DNA of 64,000 nt from assembly GCA_027449965.1 (NCBI GenBank), contig DAIDKP010000020.1:1-64000 (forward strand), in the 5' to 3' direction. This stretch comes from Acidobacteriaceae bacterium (lineage in GTDB: Bacteria > Acidobacteriota > Terriglobia > Terriglobales > Acidobacteriaceae). A program made the translations under genes and the position numbers. Under the pieces are notes generated by a model. It saw only the letters and a program-made list of their open reading frames with translations. It did no database searches and had not been told where the DNA came from. Below are positions 1-9,234 of the stretch, in pieces. Positions within the stretch are counted from its first letter, which is position 1. The number at the start of each line of letters is the position of its first letter.

Positions 1-1245
1 GCTGCGGAGGGTAAGGATGTGTTCACCGGAGGCGGAAGAGTACAGAATGGTCAGAACGCTGGAGGAGTTTCTGGTTTGCAGCAGGCGGTCGAGTTGCATG
101 GGAGAGATGCGAAGGGACTCCTGGCGAACAAGACTTTGGACGATTGGGGTGACATCGCGAAGCGTGGATTCAAAGTGAAGAAAGACAAGGCCGCCCAGCG
201 CGAGAGCCAGCGTGACACCGCTGGTTCCCACGATGAGGAGAAAACGCCGGCCTTTTCGGTCCACGAGCCAGACAGCGACCAGAGTCATCAGGCAGTTGAG
301 CACCTTCACCGCGACATCGCCTTGAACTGCGTGATTTGCGGATAATCCAGCCTGGCGCAGGATGACGACAAGATAGGCGAGAATTGAGTTGATGCCGGTG
401 GTCTGGTTGAGTGAGAGAACGGCACAGGCAAGCAGGAAAGGCACAACAAATTTGCGTTGCAGAAGTGATTCTGCGGGAGTTTCCGGAGTGCCGGATGCAT
501 GAGATGCGAGCATCTCATGCATCTCGATTTCCACCTCGTCAGGAGCAGTCGTTTTCAGCAAAGCAAGGCGGGCGGCATCAAGGAGGCCCTTGCGTGCGAG
601 CCAGCGAGGAGACTCACTCAGATAGAGTGAGCCGATTGTGAAGAAGATGCCGGGATAAAGAATGGAAAAAAACATGCCGCGCCATGCATGATTCTGGGCG
701 GCGCGGATGAGCGTTGCACTCCCGTGCGCGGCGGCGATGGCGGACTCAGCTCGGTGCGTGTAGAAGAGTCCGGTGAAAGCAGCGACGACGATGCCAAGCG
801 TGAGCATGAACTGAAAGATAGCCGTGCCGCGCCCGCGATTAGCCGCGCTGAGACACTCGGCAAGATACAGCGGAATGACGACACCCATGATGCCACCGCT
901 CATGCCTTGTAAAAGTCGCCCCAGCAGGAGCGGAAGAAAACTTTGTGACAGGACGATGATGGCGACGCTGCTGAGGAATGTGAGTCCGCTGAAGATCATC
1001 ATGCGCTTTCGCCCGTATCGATCAGCGAGTACGCCTCCAGCCAGCGAGGAGATGACCCCTCCACCCAGGACTGCGGCAACGATGGCCGAGGTTTGGGCAA
1101 CAGTGAGATCGATGGTCTTGCCAAGATAGAGCAAGGCCGCAGCGATGATACCGACGTCAATCCCGTAGAGCAGGCCGCCGAGGCCGGAGATGAGCAGCAG
1201 AAATCTGCCGTAGCGAATGCGGTTGTCAAGAAAAGCGACACTCAT
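1..1245 (-). CDS. Sugar-porter family MFS transporter (3' end cut by window edge)
   Basis: This is an inner-membrane sugar/proton symporter of the major facilitator superfamily; the substrate is not shown by sequence. About 415 residues are visible and the reading frame runs open through base 1, so the C-terminal helices lie outside the window. Visible family marks are the loop 2-3 motif DRYGRKR, the central-loop motif SESPRWL, the helix 7 motif NQTTGIN (usually QQxxGIN) and DRKGRR after helix 8. The ATG overlaps the TGA of the upstream SIS-domain gene (ATGA), so the two are translated together. A neighbouring glucosamine-6-phosphate deaminase-like enzyme and a GH18 gene suggest, by inference, that it imports GlcNAc or a related amino sugar. 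Confidence 0.88.
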   Translation of the reverse strand, partial: MSVAFLDNRIRYGRFLLLISGLGGLLYGIDVGIIAAALLYLGKTIDLTVAQTSAIVAAVLGGGVISSLAGGVLADRYGRKRMMIFSGLTFLSSVAIIVLSQSFLPLLLGRLLQGMSGGIMGVVIPLYLAECLSAANRGRGTAIFQFMLTLGIVVAAFTGLFYTHRAESAIAAAHGSATLIRAAQNHAWRGMFFSILYPGIFFTIGSLYLSESPRWLARKGLLDAARLALLKTTAPDEVEIEMHEMLASHASGTPETPAESLLQRKFVVPFLLACAVLSLNQTTGINSILAYLVVILRQAGLSANHAVQGDVAVKVLNCLMTLVAVWLVDRKGRRFLLIVGTSGVTLALALGGLVFLHFESTLRDVTPIVQSLVRQESLRISPMQLDRLLQTRNSSSVLTILYSSASGEHILTLRS

Positions 1246-2369
1246 TGCGAGTCACCTCGCTCGATCACCGCCTTTTGCAGGTGGCGAGGGTGATCCATGT
1301 CTATGCCGCGCTGCAAGGCCATGTGGTAGGCGAAGAATTGCAAAGGGATCAACTCGGCTGCGGGCAGAAGAAATTCGCTAAGGGGGCTGACAAAGATGCA
1401 ATCGGTGACAAGGCTGCGAACAGCGTTGTCACCGTGATTCGCGATAGCGATGACCCGGGCATTCTGCGCTCGCAGATTTTCCAGGGTCTGAATCGTCTTC
1501 CGATAGCGCAGTACCGAGTCTTCCATGGCGGGATCCACGGTTGCCAGGACAACCAGCGGCACTGCATCACTGACGAGCGCATTGGGGCCGTGACGAAGCT
1601 CGCCCGAAGGGTACGCTTCTGCGTGAAGATAAGCGGATTCCTTTAGCTTCAGTGCGCCTTCACGGGCAATGGCGTAGTGGATCCCGCGGCCAAGGTAAAG
1701 AAAGGTCTTTGCATCCTGATAACGCGCAGCGATGATGTCGATGCTTGTGTGCCAACCATTCAGTTGCGAGGCGAGCTGATCCGGCACTGCGTGAAGCTCA
1801 TTGATTCGTGCTGCAATTTGAACCGAAGTGAGCCTTTGTTTCCGCTGTGCCAGGTGAAGTGAAAGCAGATAGAGAACGATCAATTGACAAAGCACGCTCT
1901 TGGTTGCGGGGATGGCGACTTCAGGTCCGGCCACAAGCGGGAGAGCTATCGATGCCTCCGTGGCCAATGTGGAATGGGCTTGATTGGTGATAGCCAGAGT
2001 GCGCAGTCCGCGTGAACGGGCGAGTCGCATGGCGGCGAGCGTGTCGGAGGTTTCCCCGGACTGCGAGAGCGTGATGAGTGAGCAGGCCGAGGATGAGATT
2101 TGCGTTCGAGTGGCATATTCGCTGGCGTACTCGACATCGACCGTTGCAGCGACGATCTCTTCGAGCATGACTTCAGCGGCGAGGCCACTATGACGGCTGG
2201 ATCCGCTGGCGGCGAGAACGATGGGGGCGGAGACGGGAAAGTTTTCGCCGATGGGATACCATGTGTCTGCCCTGAGATTGTCAGCATCGCAATAGTGTGC
2301 GAGAACGCGTCGCACGGCATCGGGTTGCTCCAGAATCTCTTGCAGCATAGCGTGCGTGTGGTTGGGCAT
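1242..2369 (-). CDS. Double SIS-domain sugar-phosphate isomerase/deaminase (NagB-II-like)
   Basis: It probably deaminates and isomerises glucosamine-6-phosphate to fructose-6-phosphate in amino-sugar catabolism. The protein (about 375 residues) matches the isomerase half of GlmS but has no N-terminal glutaminase domain. Visible GlmS-like motifs are SQSGETSDTLAAMR, AGPEVAIPATKS, EGALKLKESAYLHAE and GELRHGPNAL, and it ends with a GlmS-like tail (DMDHPRHLQKAVIERG). Such glutaminase-less proteins are known as NagB-II deaminases or AgaS relatives. The ATG at 2369 sits directly after AAGGG, an unusually short spacing. The frame is open 102 bases further upstream, but those residues look unlike the family. 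It is co-transcribed with the MFS gene. Deaminase rather than another aldose-ketose isomerase is an inference supported by nagA at 20.6 kb. Confidence 0.85.
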   Translation of the reverse strand: MPNHTHAMLQEILEQPDAVRRVLAHYCDADNLRADTWYPIGENFPVSAPIVLAASGSSRHSGLAAEVMLEEIVAATVDVEYASEYATRTQISSSACSLITLSQSGETSDTLAAMRLARSRGLRTLAITNQAHSTLATEASIALPLVAGPEVAIPATKSVLCQLIVLYLLSLHLAQRKQRLTSVQIAARINELHAVPDQLASQLNGWHTSIDIIAARYQDAKTFLYLGRGIHYAIAREGALKLKESAYLHAEAYPSGELRHGPNALVSDAVPLVVLATVDPAMEDSVLRYRKTIQTLENLRAQNARVIAIANHGDNAVRSLVTDCIFVSPLSEFLLPAAELIPLQFFAYHMALQRGIDMDHPRHLQKAVIERGDSQ

Positions 2370-2598
2370 CCCTTCATTTTTCTCGCTCGAAGCGGCGCTG
2401 TCAAAGAAATCTTTGCATCCAAACGATTGCGATGAAGGTTTGTAGTCCTGGCCAATCTGCGCAGAAATCAAAGTGCAGTTGCGTGTTTCCTCTATCCACC
2501 TGCGCTTTCGACGGAATGGATCAGCCCCGCTTTCGAGGTTTCAAACGATATACCTGCGGTTTTCGGCTGAGGTTGAAGATACGCTCGTGGAGGTTTCT

Positions 2599-3666
2599 GT
2601 GAAAGTTCTCATCCGAAGCGCGCTGGTCTGGACGGTGTTCTTATTTGTGTTCCAGAGTGCATCTGCAGCGCCGCTGCGGTTGTTCTACATGGACGACAGC
2701 GTCGAAGCTGCACGGTCCTTTGCAGCGCATGCGGCCAAGATTGATTTGCTGGTGCCGACGTGGTATCAGGTGGATGCGGATGGATTGCTCTCAGGAGGTT
2801 CCGGCGCGGAGATCTTGCGAGTGGCGCAACAGAAAAATGTTGCGGTCATGCCGATCGTGTCGCTCTTTGACCAGGAGGTGTTCCATGAGCTGGCATCCAG
2901 CTCGAAGGCCCAGGCGCGAATGAACGATGCGATGATTCGCGAGTGCAAAGCGCATGGATACCGGGGCTTTCAGATCGATTTCGAGCATATTTACTGGACA
3001 GATCGAGCACTGCTGACAGAGTTGGTGGCCCGATCTGCGACCGCGCTCCACGCTGCGGGATTCCAACTCAGTGTTGCGGTGATACCGAACGCTCCCGGCT
3101 ATGTGACGACGAAATACGGTTTCGAGGCATGGATGTTTCGACAGTGGCGCGGGGCGTATGATCTTGCGGCGCTGGGGCGGTCGGCGGATTGGATATCACT
3201 GATGACCTATGACCAACATACGCGCTGGACGATGCCCGGGCCAGTCGCTGGATGGGAGTGGACGATTGAGAATGTGGAGTATGCGCTGAAGCTGGTGCCC
3301 GCAGATAAGCTGCTGCTGGGGATTCCGTTGTACGGCTATCGATGGTACGCCGAAAGTCCGGAACAGAGCAGCGATGGCCAGTCGCCCGAGTTCACCGCGG
3401 ATCAGGTGAGCGAATCAGAAGCTATGCGATTGGCTGCAAGCCATGGCGTCGGCAAGGTGGAATGGGATGCGGAGGATCATTCTCCGTATTTCTATTTCTA
3501 TCGACAGCAGATGCGAGAGTGGGTGTACTTCACGGATGCAAGGGCGTTTGAAGATCGCGTGGAGCTGGTGGACCGGTATCATCTGAAAGGATATTGCGCT
3601 TGGGTGCTGGGGACCGAAGACCCGAAGATATGGAAATCGATGCCGGATCATGCGCAAATCCGGTGA
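2599..3666 (+). CDS. Secreted glycoside hydrolase family 18 protein
   Basis: This is a predicted exported GH18 enzyme acting on GlcNAc polymers (chitin, peptidoglycan or similar). From the GTG at 2599 the protein has 355 residues. It begins with a signal peptide (hydrophobic run about residues 4-20, cleavage near ASA-AP). The GH18 active-site motif appears as FQIDFEH, with the likely catalytic acid Glu129. GGAGG lies 5 bases before this GTG, so it is preferred over the in-frame upstream ATG at 2473. The layout resembles the YaaH/chitinase-like branch without LysM or binding modules. It is divergent from the NagB-II/MFS pair, which fits release of GlcNAc outside and use inside. Confidence 0.85.
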   Translation: MKVLIRSALVWTVFLFVFQSASAAPLRLFYMDDSVEAARSFAAHAAKIDLLVPTWYQVDADGLLSGGSGAEILRVAQQKNVAVMPIVSLFDQEVFHELASSSKAQARMNDAMIRECKAHGYRGFQIDFEHIYWTDRALLTELVARSATALHAAGFQLSVAVIPNAPGYVTTKYGFEAWMFRQWRGAYDLAALGRSADWISLMTYDQHTRWTMPGPVAGWEWTIENVEYALKLVPADKLLLGIPLYGYRWYAESPEQSSDGQSPEFTADQVSESEAMRLAASHGVGKVEWDAEDHSPYFYFYRQQMREWVYFTDARAFEDRVELVDRYHLKGYCAWVLGTEDPKIWKSMPDHAQIR

Positions 3667-3686
3667 CAAAAGGGAGCGAAGCTGAG

Positions 3687-4067
3687 ATGGCATATTTTCT
3701 TTTCAAGACAGAACCGGACGTGTATTCGTTTGCAGATTTTGAACGAGATGGTGAGACGATTTGGGATGGGGTCGCAAATCCGCAGGCGGTGAAGTATCTG
3801 CGCGAGATGCAGGCCGGGACACGTTGGATTTTTTACCATACCGGCGATGAACGCTGTGCGGTAGGAACGGGTTCTGTGGTCAGCGTGGACCCGACAGACC
3901 CAAAGGTGCCCGTGGTGCGGGTGAAGGTGGGTAACCGACTTCATAAACCCAAGAATCTTTCATTGATCAAGGCGAATCCACTGTTTGTTCAGTCGCCGCT
4001 GGTCATGATTGGACGCTTGTCCGTTGTGCCACTGACGCCGGAGCAGTGGGATTGGTTCCTGGCCTGA
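3687..4067 (+). CDS. EVE domain-containing protein (PUA-like fold)
   Basis: A small cytoplasmic protein of 126 residues made of one EVE domain. The family start MAYFLFKTEPDVYSF is clear, followed by TIWDGVANPQA and the IFYHTGDER strand. EVE domains have a PUA-like fold and are thought to bind modified bases in DNA or RNA. The specific ligand here is unknown. Relatives are usually about 140-160 residues, so this one is slightly short. AGGGAG lies 10 bases before the ATG. It follows the GH18 gene by 20 bases and precedes aroC; neither neighbour hints at its function. Confidence 0.85.
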   Translation: MAYFLFKTEPDVYSFADFERDGETIWDGVANPQAVKYLREMQAGTRWIFYHTGDERCAVGTGSVVSVDPTDPKVPVVRVKVGNRLHKPKNLSLIKANPLFVQSPLVMIGRLSVVPLTPEQWDWFLA

Positions 4068-4100
4068 CGGCGAAGCGGGCCGAGTTTCGTTCTACTAGCA

Positions 4101-4154
4101 CGTTTCATCCCGATTCTGCGTTTCGTGACCATCCTGCGCTTCGTTACAATCAAA
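4101..4154 (+). repeat. Three imperfect 18-bp tandem units before aroC
   Basis: Three consecutive 18-base units start at 4101, 4119 and 4137, each beginning CG(T/C)TTC(A/G)T. The third contains TACAAT and runs to within 3 bases of the aroC ATG. This is seen directly; a role as operator or simple slippage product is not known. Confidence 0.6.
4145..4150 (+). promoter_or_regulatory. Possible -10 element (TACAAT) of aroC
   Basis: TACAAT lies 7 bases before the aroC ATG and no Shine-Dalgarno sequence is present. If it is a sigma70-type -10 box, the message would start at or next to the ATG (leaderless). No convincing -35 hexamer is seen at 17 bases. Confidence 0.4.
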
Positions 4155-4157
4155 GAT

Positions 4158-5336
4158 ATGTTGCGAATGGAAACGGCCGGTGAATCACACGGTGAGGCAC
4201 TGATTGCACTCGTCTCTGGAGTTCCTGCGGGAATTCCGGTTGATCTTGAATTTGTCAATCGCGAGCTTTGGCGTCGCCAGCAGGGATTTGGGCGAGGCGG
4301 GCGGATGAAGATTGAGACCGACAAGGCGCATGTACTCTCCGGTGTGCGTCATGGAAAGACAATCGGTTCACCGATTGCCATTGAGATTGAGAATCGAGAC
4401 TGGAAGAACTGGCAGGAGAAACTGCCGGTTGAGGCGGGCGATTCATCGAAGCATCAGGCGGTGGAGTCGCCTCGTCCTGGCCATGCGGATTTGCCCGGAG
4501 CTTTGAAATATAACTTTGCAGATGCCCGGTATGTGCTGGAGCGCGCATCTGCTCGTGAGTCCACATCGCGCGTGGCTGCCGGAGCCATTGCCAAGTTGCT
4601 GCTGAGGCATTTGGGGATTGAAATTGCCAGTCATGTGATTCGCGTGGGCCGCGTGGAGTTGACCCGGCCTGCGACCTGGGATGAGATTCTCGCAGTTACG
4701 CGCAAGGATGAAGTGCTGTTGAGTTGTGTCGATGCCGAGACGGAAGCGAAGATGCGCGAAGAGGTTGCCGAGTGCGCGCGGACGGGCGATACCGTGGGTG
4801 GCGTTTTTGAAGTCGTGGTGCATGGTTTACCGGCAGGTGTGGGCACATACGCTAACTGGGACGAAAGACTGGACGGCTTGCTTGCCTGGTCGGTAATGAG
4901 CTTGCAGGCTGTAAAAGCCGTGGAGATTGGACGAGGCGTGACAGCGGCGGAGAGCTTTGGATCAGCGGTACATGATGCGATTCACTACGCTGCGGAGCCC
5001 GACGAGCGCCCCACGCGTTTTGTTCGTTACCAGAACAATGCAGGTGGAGTTGAAGGCGGCATCAGCAATGGAGAAGATGTGATCGTGCGCGGATATCTGA
5101 AGCCGATTTCGACGCTGCGCAGGCCGCTGGCTTCGGTTCGGTTTGATACGCGTGAGGCGACGGCGGCCAGCTATGAGCGCTCCGATATCTGTGTGGTGCC
5201 AGCGGCGGGAGTGGCCGCAGAGGCTATGGTTGCTTTTGTCATCGCGCAACAGGTGCTGGCTAAGTTTGGTGGCGATTCAGCGCTCGAGCTGAAGCGAAAT
5301 TTTGACGGATATCTGGATCAGATTCGGAGATTCTGA
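4158..5336 (+). CDS. aroC: Chorismate synthase
   Basis: Converts 5-enolpyruvylshikimate-3-phosphate to chorismate, the last shared step of aromatic biosynthesis, using reduced FMN. The 392-residue protein shows TAGESHGEAL at the start, then GRGGRMKIE and the basic RPGHADLPGALKY signature around residue 110. Start: MLRMETAGESHGEA matches the family N-terminus. An in-frame ATG 33 bases upstream adds residues that are only translated upstream repeats. aroB lies 7 kb away on the other strand, so the pathway genes are scattered. def follows after 32 bases. Confidence 0.96.
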   Translation: MLRMETAGESHGEALIALVSGVPAGIPVDLEFVNRELWRRQQGFGRGGRMKIETDKAHVLSGVRHGKTIGSPIAIEIENRDWKNWQEKLPVEAGDSSKHQAVESPRPGHADLPGALKYNFADARYVLERASARESTSRVAAGAIAKLLLRHLGIEIASHVIRVGRVELTRPATWDEILAVTRKDEVLLSCVDAETEAKMREEVAECARTGDTVGGVFEVVVHGLPAGVGTYANWDERLDGLLAWSVMSLQAVKAVEIGRGVTAAESFGSAVHDAIHYAAEPDERPTRFVRYQNNAGGVEGGISNGEDVIVRGYLKPISTLRRPLASVRFDTREATAASYERSDICVVPAAGVAAEAMVAFVIAQQVLAKFGGDSALELKRNFDGYLDQIRRF

Positions 5337-5368
5337 AGATATTCCAGAAATGGATACGGACAGGCAGG

Positions 5369-5878
5369 ATGATTCTACCGATCAGAAAATTTCCCGACCC
5401 CGTGTTGCAGCGACCCGGGGAACCAGTGACGGACTTTGACGATGCGTTGCAGAGTTTTGTGAGTGACATGTTTGAGACGATGTATGCGGCGCAGGGCATC
5501 GGCCTGGCAGCACCACAGGTGGGCATTTCCAGGCGAGTGACGGTGATTGACTTGAGCGGGGGCAAAGACCCTGAGCAGAAGTTGGTGCTTGTAAATCCGG
5601 AGATCATCGAACGTGTCGGCAAGCTGTATGAAGAAGAAGGCTGCCTGAGTTTTCCGGAGATTCGCGAAAAGGTGGTGCGAGCCGCCAGGGTGACCGTTCG
5701 GGCGCAGGATGAACATGGAAAGTGGTTTGAGGCCGAGGGTGAAGAACTGCTCTCTCGCTGTATGCAGCACGAGATCGACCATCTCGATGGAGTCCTTTTT
5801 ATCTTTCGTATTAGTGGGCTGAAGCGCGACCTGGCGCTACGAAAAATCCGCAAGATGCAGCGCGCGGGGGAGTGGTGA
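5369..5878 (+). CDS. def: Peptide deformylase
   Basis: Removes the formyl group from the N-terminal methionine of new proteins, in the cytoplasm, with a bound metal ion. All three family motifs are present in the 169 residues: GIGLAAPQV (43-51), EGCLSFP with metal ligand Cys92, and HEIDH (134-138) giving two His ligands and the catalytic Glu. Length is normal. It is translationally joined to fmt, the gene for the formylating enzyme, a common pairing. Confidence 0.97.
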   Translation: MILPIRKFPDPVLQRPGEPVTDFDDALQSFVSDMFETMYAAQGIGLAAPQVGISRRVTVIDLSGGKDPEQKLVLVNPEIIERVGKLYEEEGCLSFPEIREKVVRAARVTVRAQDEHGKWFEAEGEELLSRCMQHEIDHLDGVLFIFRISGLKRDLALRKIRKMQRAGEW

Positions 5879-6843
5879 GACCGTTGCGACTGGTGTACTG
5901 CGGAACGCCAGCATTTGCAGTGCCTGCGCTGGACGCTCTGCACGCTGCCGGACATGAGATTGCACTGGTGTTGACGCAGCCGGATCGACCCGTCGGACGC
6001 AAGCAGACGATGACGGCGCCGGCGGTGAAGGTGCGCGCGCAGCAGCTTGGCCTGAGCATCGCACAGCCGGAAAAAATTCGTAACAATCAAGCGCTGCGGC
6101 AGACGCTGGAGCAGGTAGCTCCGGATGCGATGGTGGTTGTCGCATATGGACGGATATTGCCGGAATGGATGTTGAAGCTTCCACCGCTTGGCTGCATCAA
6201 TCTGCACGGCTCACTGCTGCCGCGACATCGCGGAGCCGCACCCATCCAGTGGGCCTTGGCAGCGGGAGATTTGGTCACCGGAAACACCACGATGCTGCTG
6301 GATGCGGGGCTGGATACTGGACCGATTTTGTTGCAACAGCGCATACCTATTCAGCCGGAACACACGGCGGTCGAGCTTTTTTCCTTGCTGGCAAGCGCAG
6401 GCGCTCCGCTGATGGTGGAGACGCTGTCCGGGCTTGCGGATGGAAGCATTCAGCCCCGGCCGCAGGATGAAAGCCAGGCGACGATTGCCCGGTTGCTCGA
6501 GCGTGAAGATGGTCGAATGGATTTTGCACGGCATACGGCCACGGAGTTGTGGAATCGCTGGCGAGGATTTCAGCCTTGGCCCGGGGCATTTACAACTTGG
6601 GAAGACAAAAAGCTGATCGTGCACCGGATGAGACGAGCGGAGATGGCCAAAGAGTCCTCGCCTGGACTTGTGTTAGTGGAAGGTGACCGATTGTTTGTGG
6701 CCTGTGCAGCGGCGACGTGGCTGGAGATGGAAGAGCTTCAGTTGGAGGGTCGTAATCGGGGAGCCGCGGCGGCGTTTGTGCGTGGATTTGCGCTCTCATC
6801 CGGGATGCGTTTCGGGGCTGTTGATTCCCGCTCGGAGGGTTAG
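5872..6843 (+). CDS. fmt: Methionyl-tRNA formyltransferase
   Basis: Formylates initiator Met-tRNA with 10-formyltetrahydrofolate. The 323-residue protein has the formyltransferase start LVYCGTPAFAVPAL, the catalytic INLHGSLLPRHRG segment (about residue 108 on) and a C-terminal OB-like domain. Two tandem GTG codons are possible starts. The second, at 5875, makes a GTGA overlap with the def stop, and the first adds one residue. rsmB follows after 36 bases. Confidence 0.96.
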   Translation: MVRPLRLVYCGTPAFAVPALDALHAAGHEIALVLTQPDRPVGRKQTMTAPAVKVRAQQLGLSIAQPEKIRNNQALRQTLEQVAPDAMVVVAYGRILPEWMLKLPPLGCINLHGSLLPRHRGAAPIQWALAAGDLVTGNTTMLLDAGLDTGPILLQQRIPIQPEHTAVELFSLLASAGAPLMVETLSGLADGSIQPRPQDESQATIARLLEREDGRMDFARHTATELWNRWRGFQPWPGAFTTWEDKKLIVHRMRRAEMAKESSPGLVLVEGDRLFVACAAATWLEMEELQLEGRNRGAAAAFVRGFALSSGMRFGAVDSRSEG

Positions 6844-6879
6844 TTGTCGAATCGTCAAAGCGAAGCACGAGGACGAACG

Positions 6880-8274
6880 ATGCAGAGCGCTCCGTCGCGC
6901 TCGACTGCATTTCACATCCTGGTGCAGATGGAACAGTCACGCAATTATGCGGATGATCTGTTGCGCAGCGAGCGAGTGGCTCGGCTGAGCGCGCAGGATC
7001 GCGACCTTGCTACGGCGCTGGTGATGGGTACTCTGCGTTGGCAGATACTTCTGGATCAACTTGTCGGCGGCTATCTTGCACGACCCTCTGCGAAGCTCGA
7101 TTTGCCGATCCGTATTGCGCTTCGATTAGGTGCGTATCAGTTGCTGTGGATGGATAGGATTCCTGCTCATGCGGCGATTGGCGAAAGTGTTGCGTTGTGC
7201 CGCGCAGCTGGCCATGAGCATGCGTCCAGAATGGTGAATGCTGTTCTGCGCAAGATTGCCACCAGTGGATGGGAACGAGTCGAGGCGGCAAGGGTGCATG
7301 ATTCGGCGGAACTGGCCAGGGTGACTGCGCATCCGGAATGGATAGTGAAGCGGTGGGTCAGTCATTTTGGGTTAGAGCCGGTGAAGTGGATTTGTGAGCA
7401 CGACCAGCAAGTGCCGGAGACTCATCTGCGCATGATGGATGCGAACGTGGTGGGTGAGATGGAAGCCGCCGGAATTGCGCTGGAAGCAGGAGGGCTGCTG
7501 ACGTGTGCGCGACATCTGCGCAGCACAACAGTCCGGATCGCGGATTGGCTACGTGACGGCAGAGTGCGTGTGCAGGATGAAGGATCGCAACTGGTGGCCG
7601 AGTTGGCCGGAACAGGAAGGCGGATTCTGGATTGCTGCGCAGCGCCAGGGGGCAAGACAATGATCCTTGCTGAGAACAATCCGGATGCTGAGATTGATGC
7701 ATGGGATGCGAGTGGACCACGGCTGGAGGCGATGCGACAGAGAATCGCGACAATGACGTCATTCACATGGGCAGAACGCATTCGGATGCAGCACACGGAT
7801 GCCGTCGAGTGGATTGCGCATCCGCCAGCCCGACAATGGGATCTGGTTCTGGTGGATGCGCCATGCAGTGGAACTGGAACGCTTGGACGGAATCCGGAGA
7901 TACGTCACAGACTTTCTGAAGAGGATGTATCCGTCTTTGCGGAGCGACAGAGCGCGCTGTTACAGGCTGCCATGGATGCGTCGTCCCGACGCATTGTGTA
8001 TTCTACCTGCTCGCTGGAGCAGGAAGAAAATGAACAGATGATGGCCGCCGCACTGGCGGCTCGTCCGGAGTGGCAACTGCGCTCCCTTCGCGATGAAGTC
8101 GCTCGATTGCAAGAGGATGGGCGATTGACGGAGACGGGCGTGCAGTGGCTGATAAGCGGATTACGGCCTGACGGTACACTCTGGCTGCTGCCAAAGCAAC
8201 TGGATACAGAGCGTGTGGTGCACACGGATGGGTTCTTCGTTGCTATGCTGGAGCGTCGGGACACGTCAGCTTAA
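6880..8274 (+). CDS. rsmB: 16S rRNA (cytosine-967-C5) methyltransferase RsmB/Sun
   Basis: Methylates 16S rRNA with S-adenosylmethionine. In about 464 residues there is an N-terminal NusB-like RNA-binding domain (about 1-140) and a C-terminal Rossmann methyltransferase. Motif IV DAPCSGTGTLG and motif VI YSTCSLEQEENE carry the two catalytic cysteines typical of RNA m5C enzymes, and CCAAPGGKT binds the cofactor. The ATG at 6880 has GAGGA 6 bases before it and is preferred over an in-frame TTG at 6844. It ends the aroC-def-fmt-rsmB run and faces the PASTA gene. Confidence 0.95.
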   Translation: MQSAPSRSTAFHILVQMEQSRNYADDLLRSERVARLSAQDRDLATALVMGTLRWQILLDQLVGGYLARPSAKLDLPIRIALRLGAYQLLWMDRIPAHAAIGESVALCRAAGHEHASRMVNAVLRKIATSGWERVEAARVHDSAELARVTAHPEWIVKRWVSHFGLEPVKWICEHDQQVPETHLRMMDANVVGEMEAAGIALEAGGLLTCARHLRSTTVRIADWLRDGRVRVQDEGSQLVAELAGTGRRILDCCAAPGGKTMILAENNPDAEIDAWDASGPRLEAMRQRIATMTSFTWAERIRMQHTDAVEWIAHPPARQWDLVLVDAPCSGTGTLGRNPEIRHRLSEEDVSVFAERQSALLQAAMDASSRRIVYSTCSLEQEENEQMMAAALAARPEWQLRSLRDEVARLQEDGRLTETGVQWLISGLRPDGTLWLLPKQLDTERVVHTDGFFVAMLERRDTSA

Positions 8275-8334
8275 GGCGAATTTCGTCCATAAGCAGTAGT
8301 CAGACACAAGAAGCCGACACGACCTGATTCAGCT

Positions 8335-8358
8335 CCGTCATCCCAACGGGGATGACGG
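8335..8358. terminator. Hairpin between convergent rsmB and PASTA genes
   Basis: A perfect 10-bp stem (CCGTCATCCC with GGGATGACGG) and 4-base loop sits between two converging genes. There is no clear T-run on either side, so it is a candidate bidirectional terminator only. Confidence 0.5.
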
Positions 8359-8405
8359 ATTCCGGGGAAATCGCAACCGCGAGTCCGTGACATGCTCCAT
8401 TTGCG

Positions 8406-9194
8406 CTAGCGTGCGACGGTGAGAAAAACCTTATCTCCAACTGCAATGCGAGTCCCGGCAGCGGGTTCCTGATGGACGATGGATCCGGGTTGGATGAGCG
8501 GATGGACCGGAGCAGGAATGGCTCCCTGCGGAGGCACAGCGGCAACACTTTGCACGGGATTGTCAACTGTGCGAAGTGGAGCAAGCTCGATGCCGGCTTT
8601 GGCAAGTGATGCGCGCACATTGTTGATAGACATCCCAAGCAGGTCGGGCATGACGAATCCATTGACCTCGCTGGTGTCCGGGGTGGCAACCAGAAGATGA
8701 ACAAAGGGCTGCTCAATCCCGAGGGCTTTGGCAGGTGGATCCTGAGCGATGACCGTTCCGGCAGCTTGCGAACCGTCAGGAAGATGAGCAGCGATGCCGG
8801 ATTGCAGGCCGTTTCCGCGCAGGGTCAGCATGGCGGCCCGCTCCTGTTCGCCGCTTACTGCGGGCACAATCACGCGTTGTGGACCCAGGCTTTGCGAGAC
8901 GCGCACCTGCCACTCCCGCCGCACCACAGTTCCAGCCGGGGGAGACTGGCTGACGATATGTCCGGAGGCCACATCGGTCGAGTAATAACTGTGATCGACA
9001 GCGAGATTCAGGTCGAGTCCGGCAGTTTGAGTTCGCGCTTCTTCCAGCGTCATACCGTGCAGAGAAGGCACACGCACCTCCGCTCCGTGAATGGCGAAGT
9101 GCATGGTGAGTACGGTGAAGAAAAGGCTCGTGGCCACGAGTGCCGCCAGCAGAAGCAGAGCCTGAAATACATTACGAAATGTGCCCATCGCCAT
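8406..9194 (-). CDS. Membrane-anchored PASTA-domain protein without a kinase domain
   Basis: A 262-residue protein with one N-terminal membrane helix (about 10-33) and then three PASTA repeats (about 38-105, 108-175 and 178-262) facing the outside. PASTA domains sense muropeptides or tune penicillin-binding proteins when fused to PknB kinases or PBPs. Here no catalytic partner is attached, so a cell-wall sensing or scaffolding role is an inference. GGAG lies 5 bases before the ATG. It ends the aroB-ubiE-CDF-osmC run on the minus strand, 40 bases after the OsmC gene. Confidence 0.85.
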   Translation of the reverse strand: MAMGTFRNVFQALLLLAALVATSLFFTVLTMHFAIHGAEVRVPSLHGMTLEEARTQTAGLDLNLAVDHSYYSTDVASGHIVSQSPPAGTVVRREWQVRVSQSLGPQRVIVPAVSGEQERAAMLTLRGNGLQSGIAAHLPDGSQAAGTVIAQDPPAKALGIEQPFVHLLVATPDTSEVNGFVMPDLLGMSINNVRASLAKAGIELAPLRTVDNPVQSVAAVPPQGAIPAPVHPLIQPGSIVHQEPAAGTRIAVGDKVFLTVAR

Positions 9195-9234
9195 GGCAGC
9201 TCCAATGTTGCTTCAATCGCGCTTGCTCTGCGTG

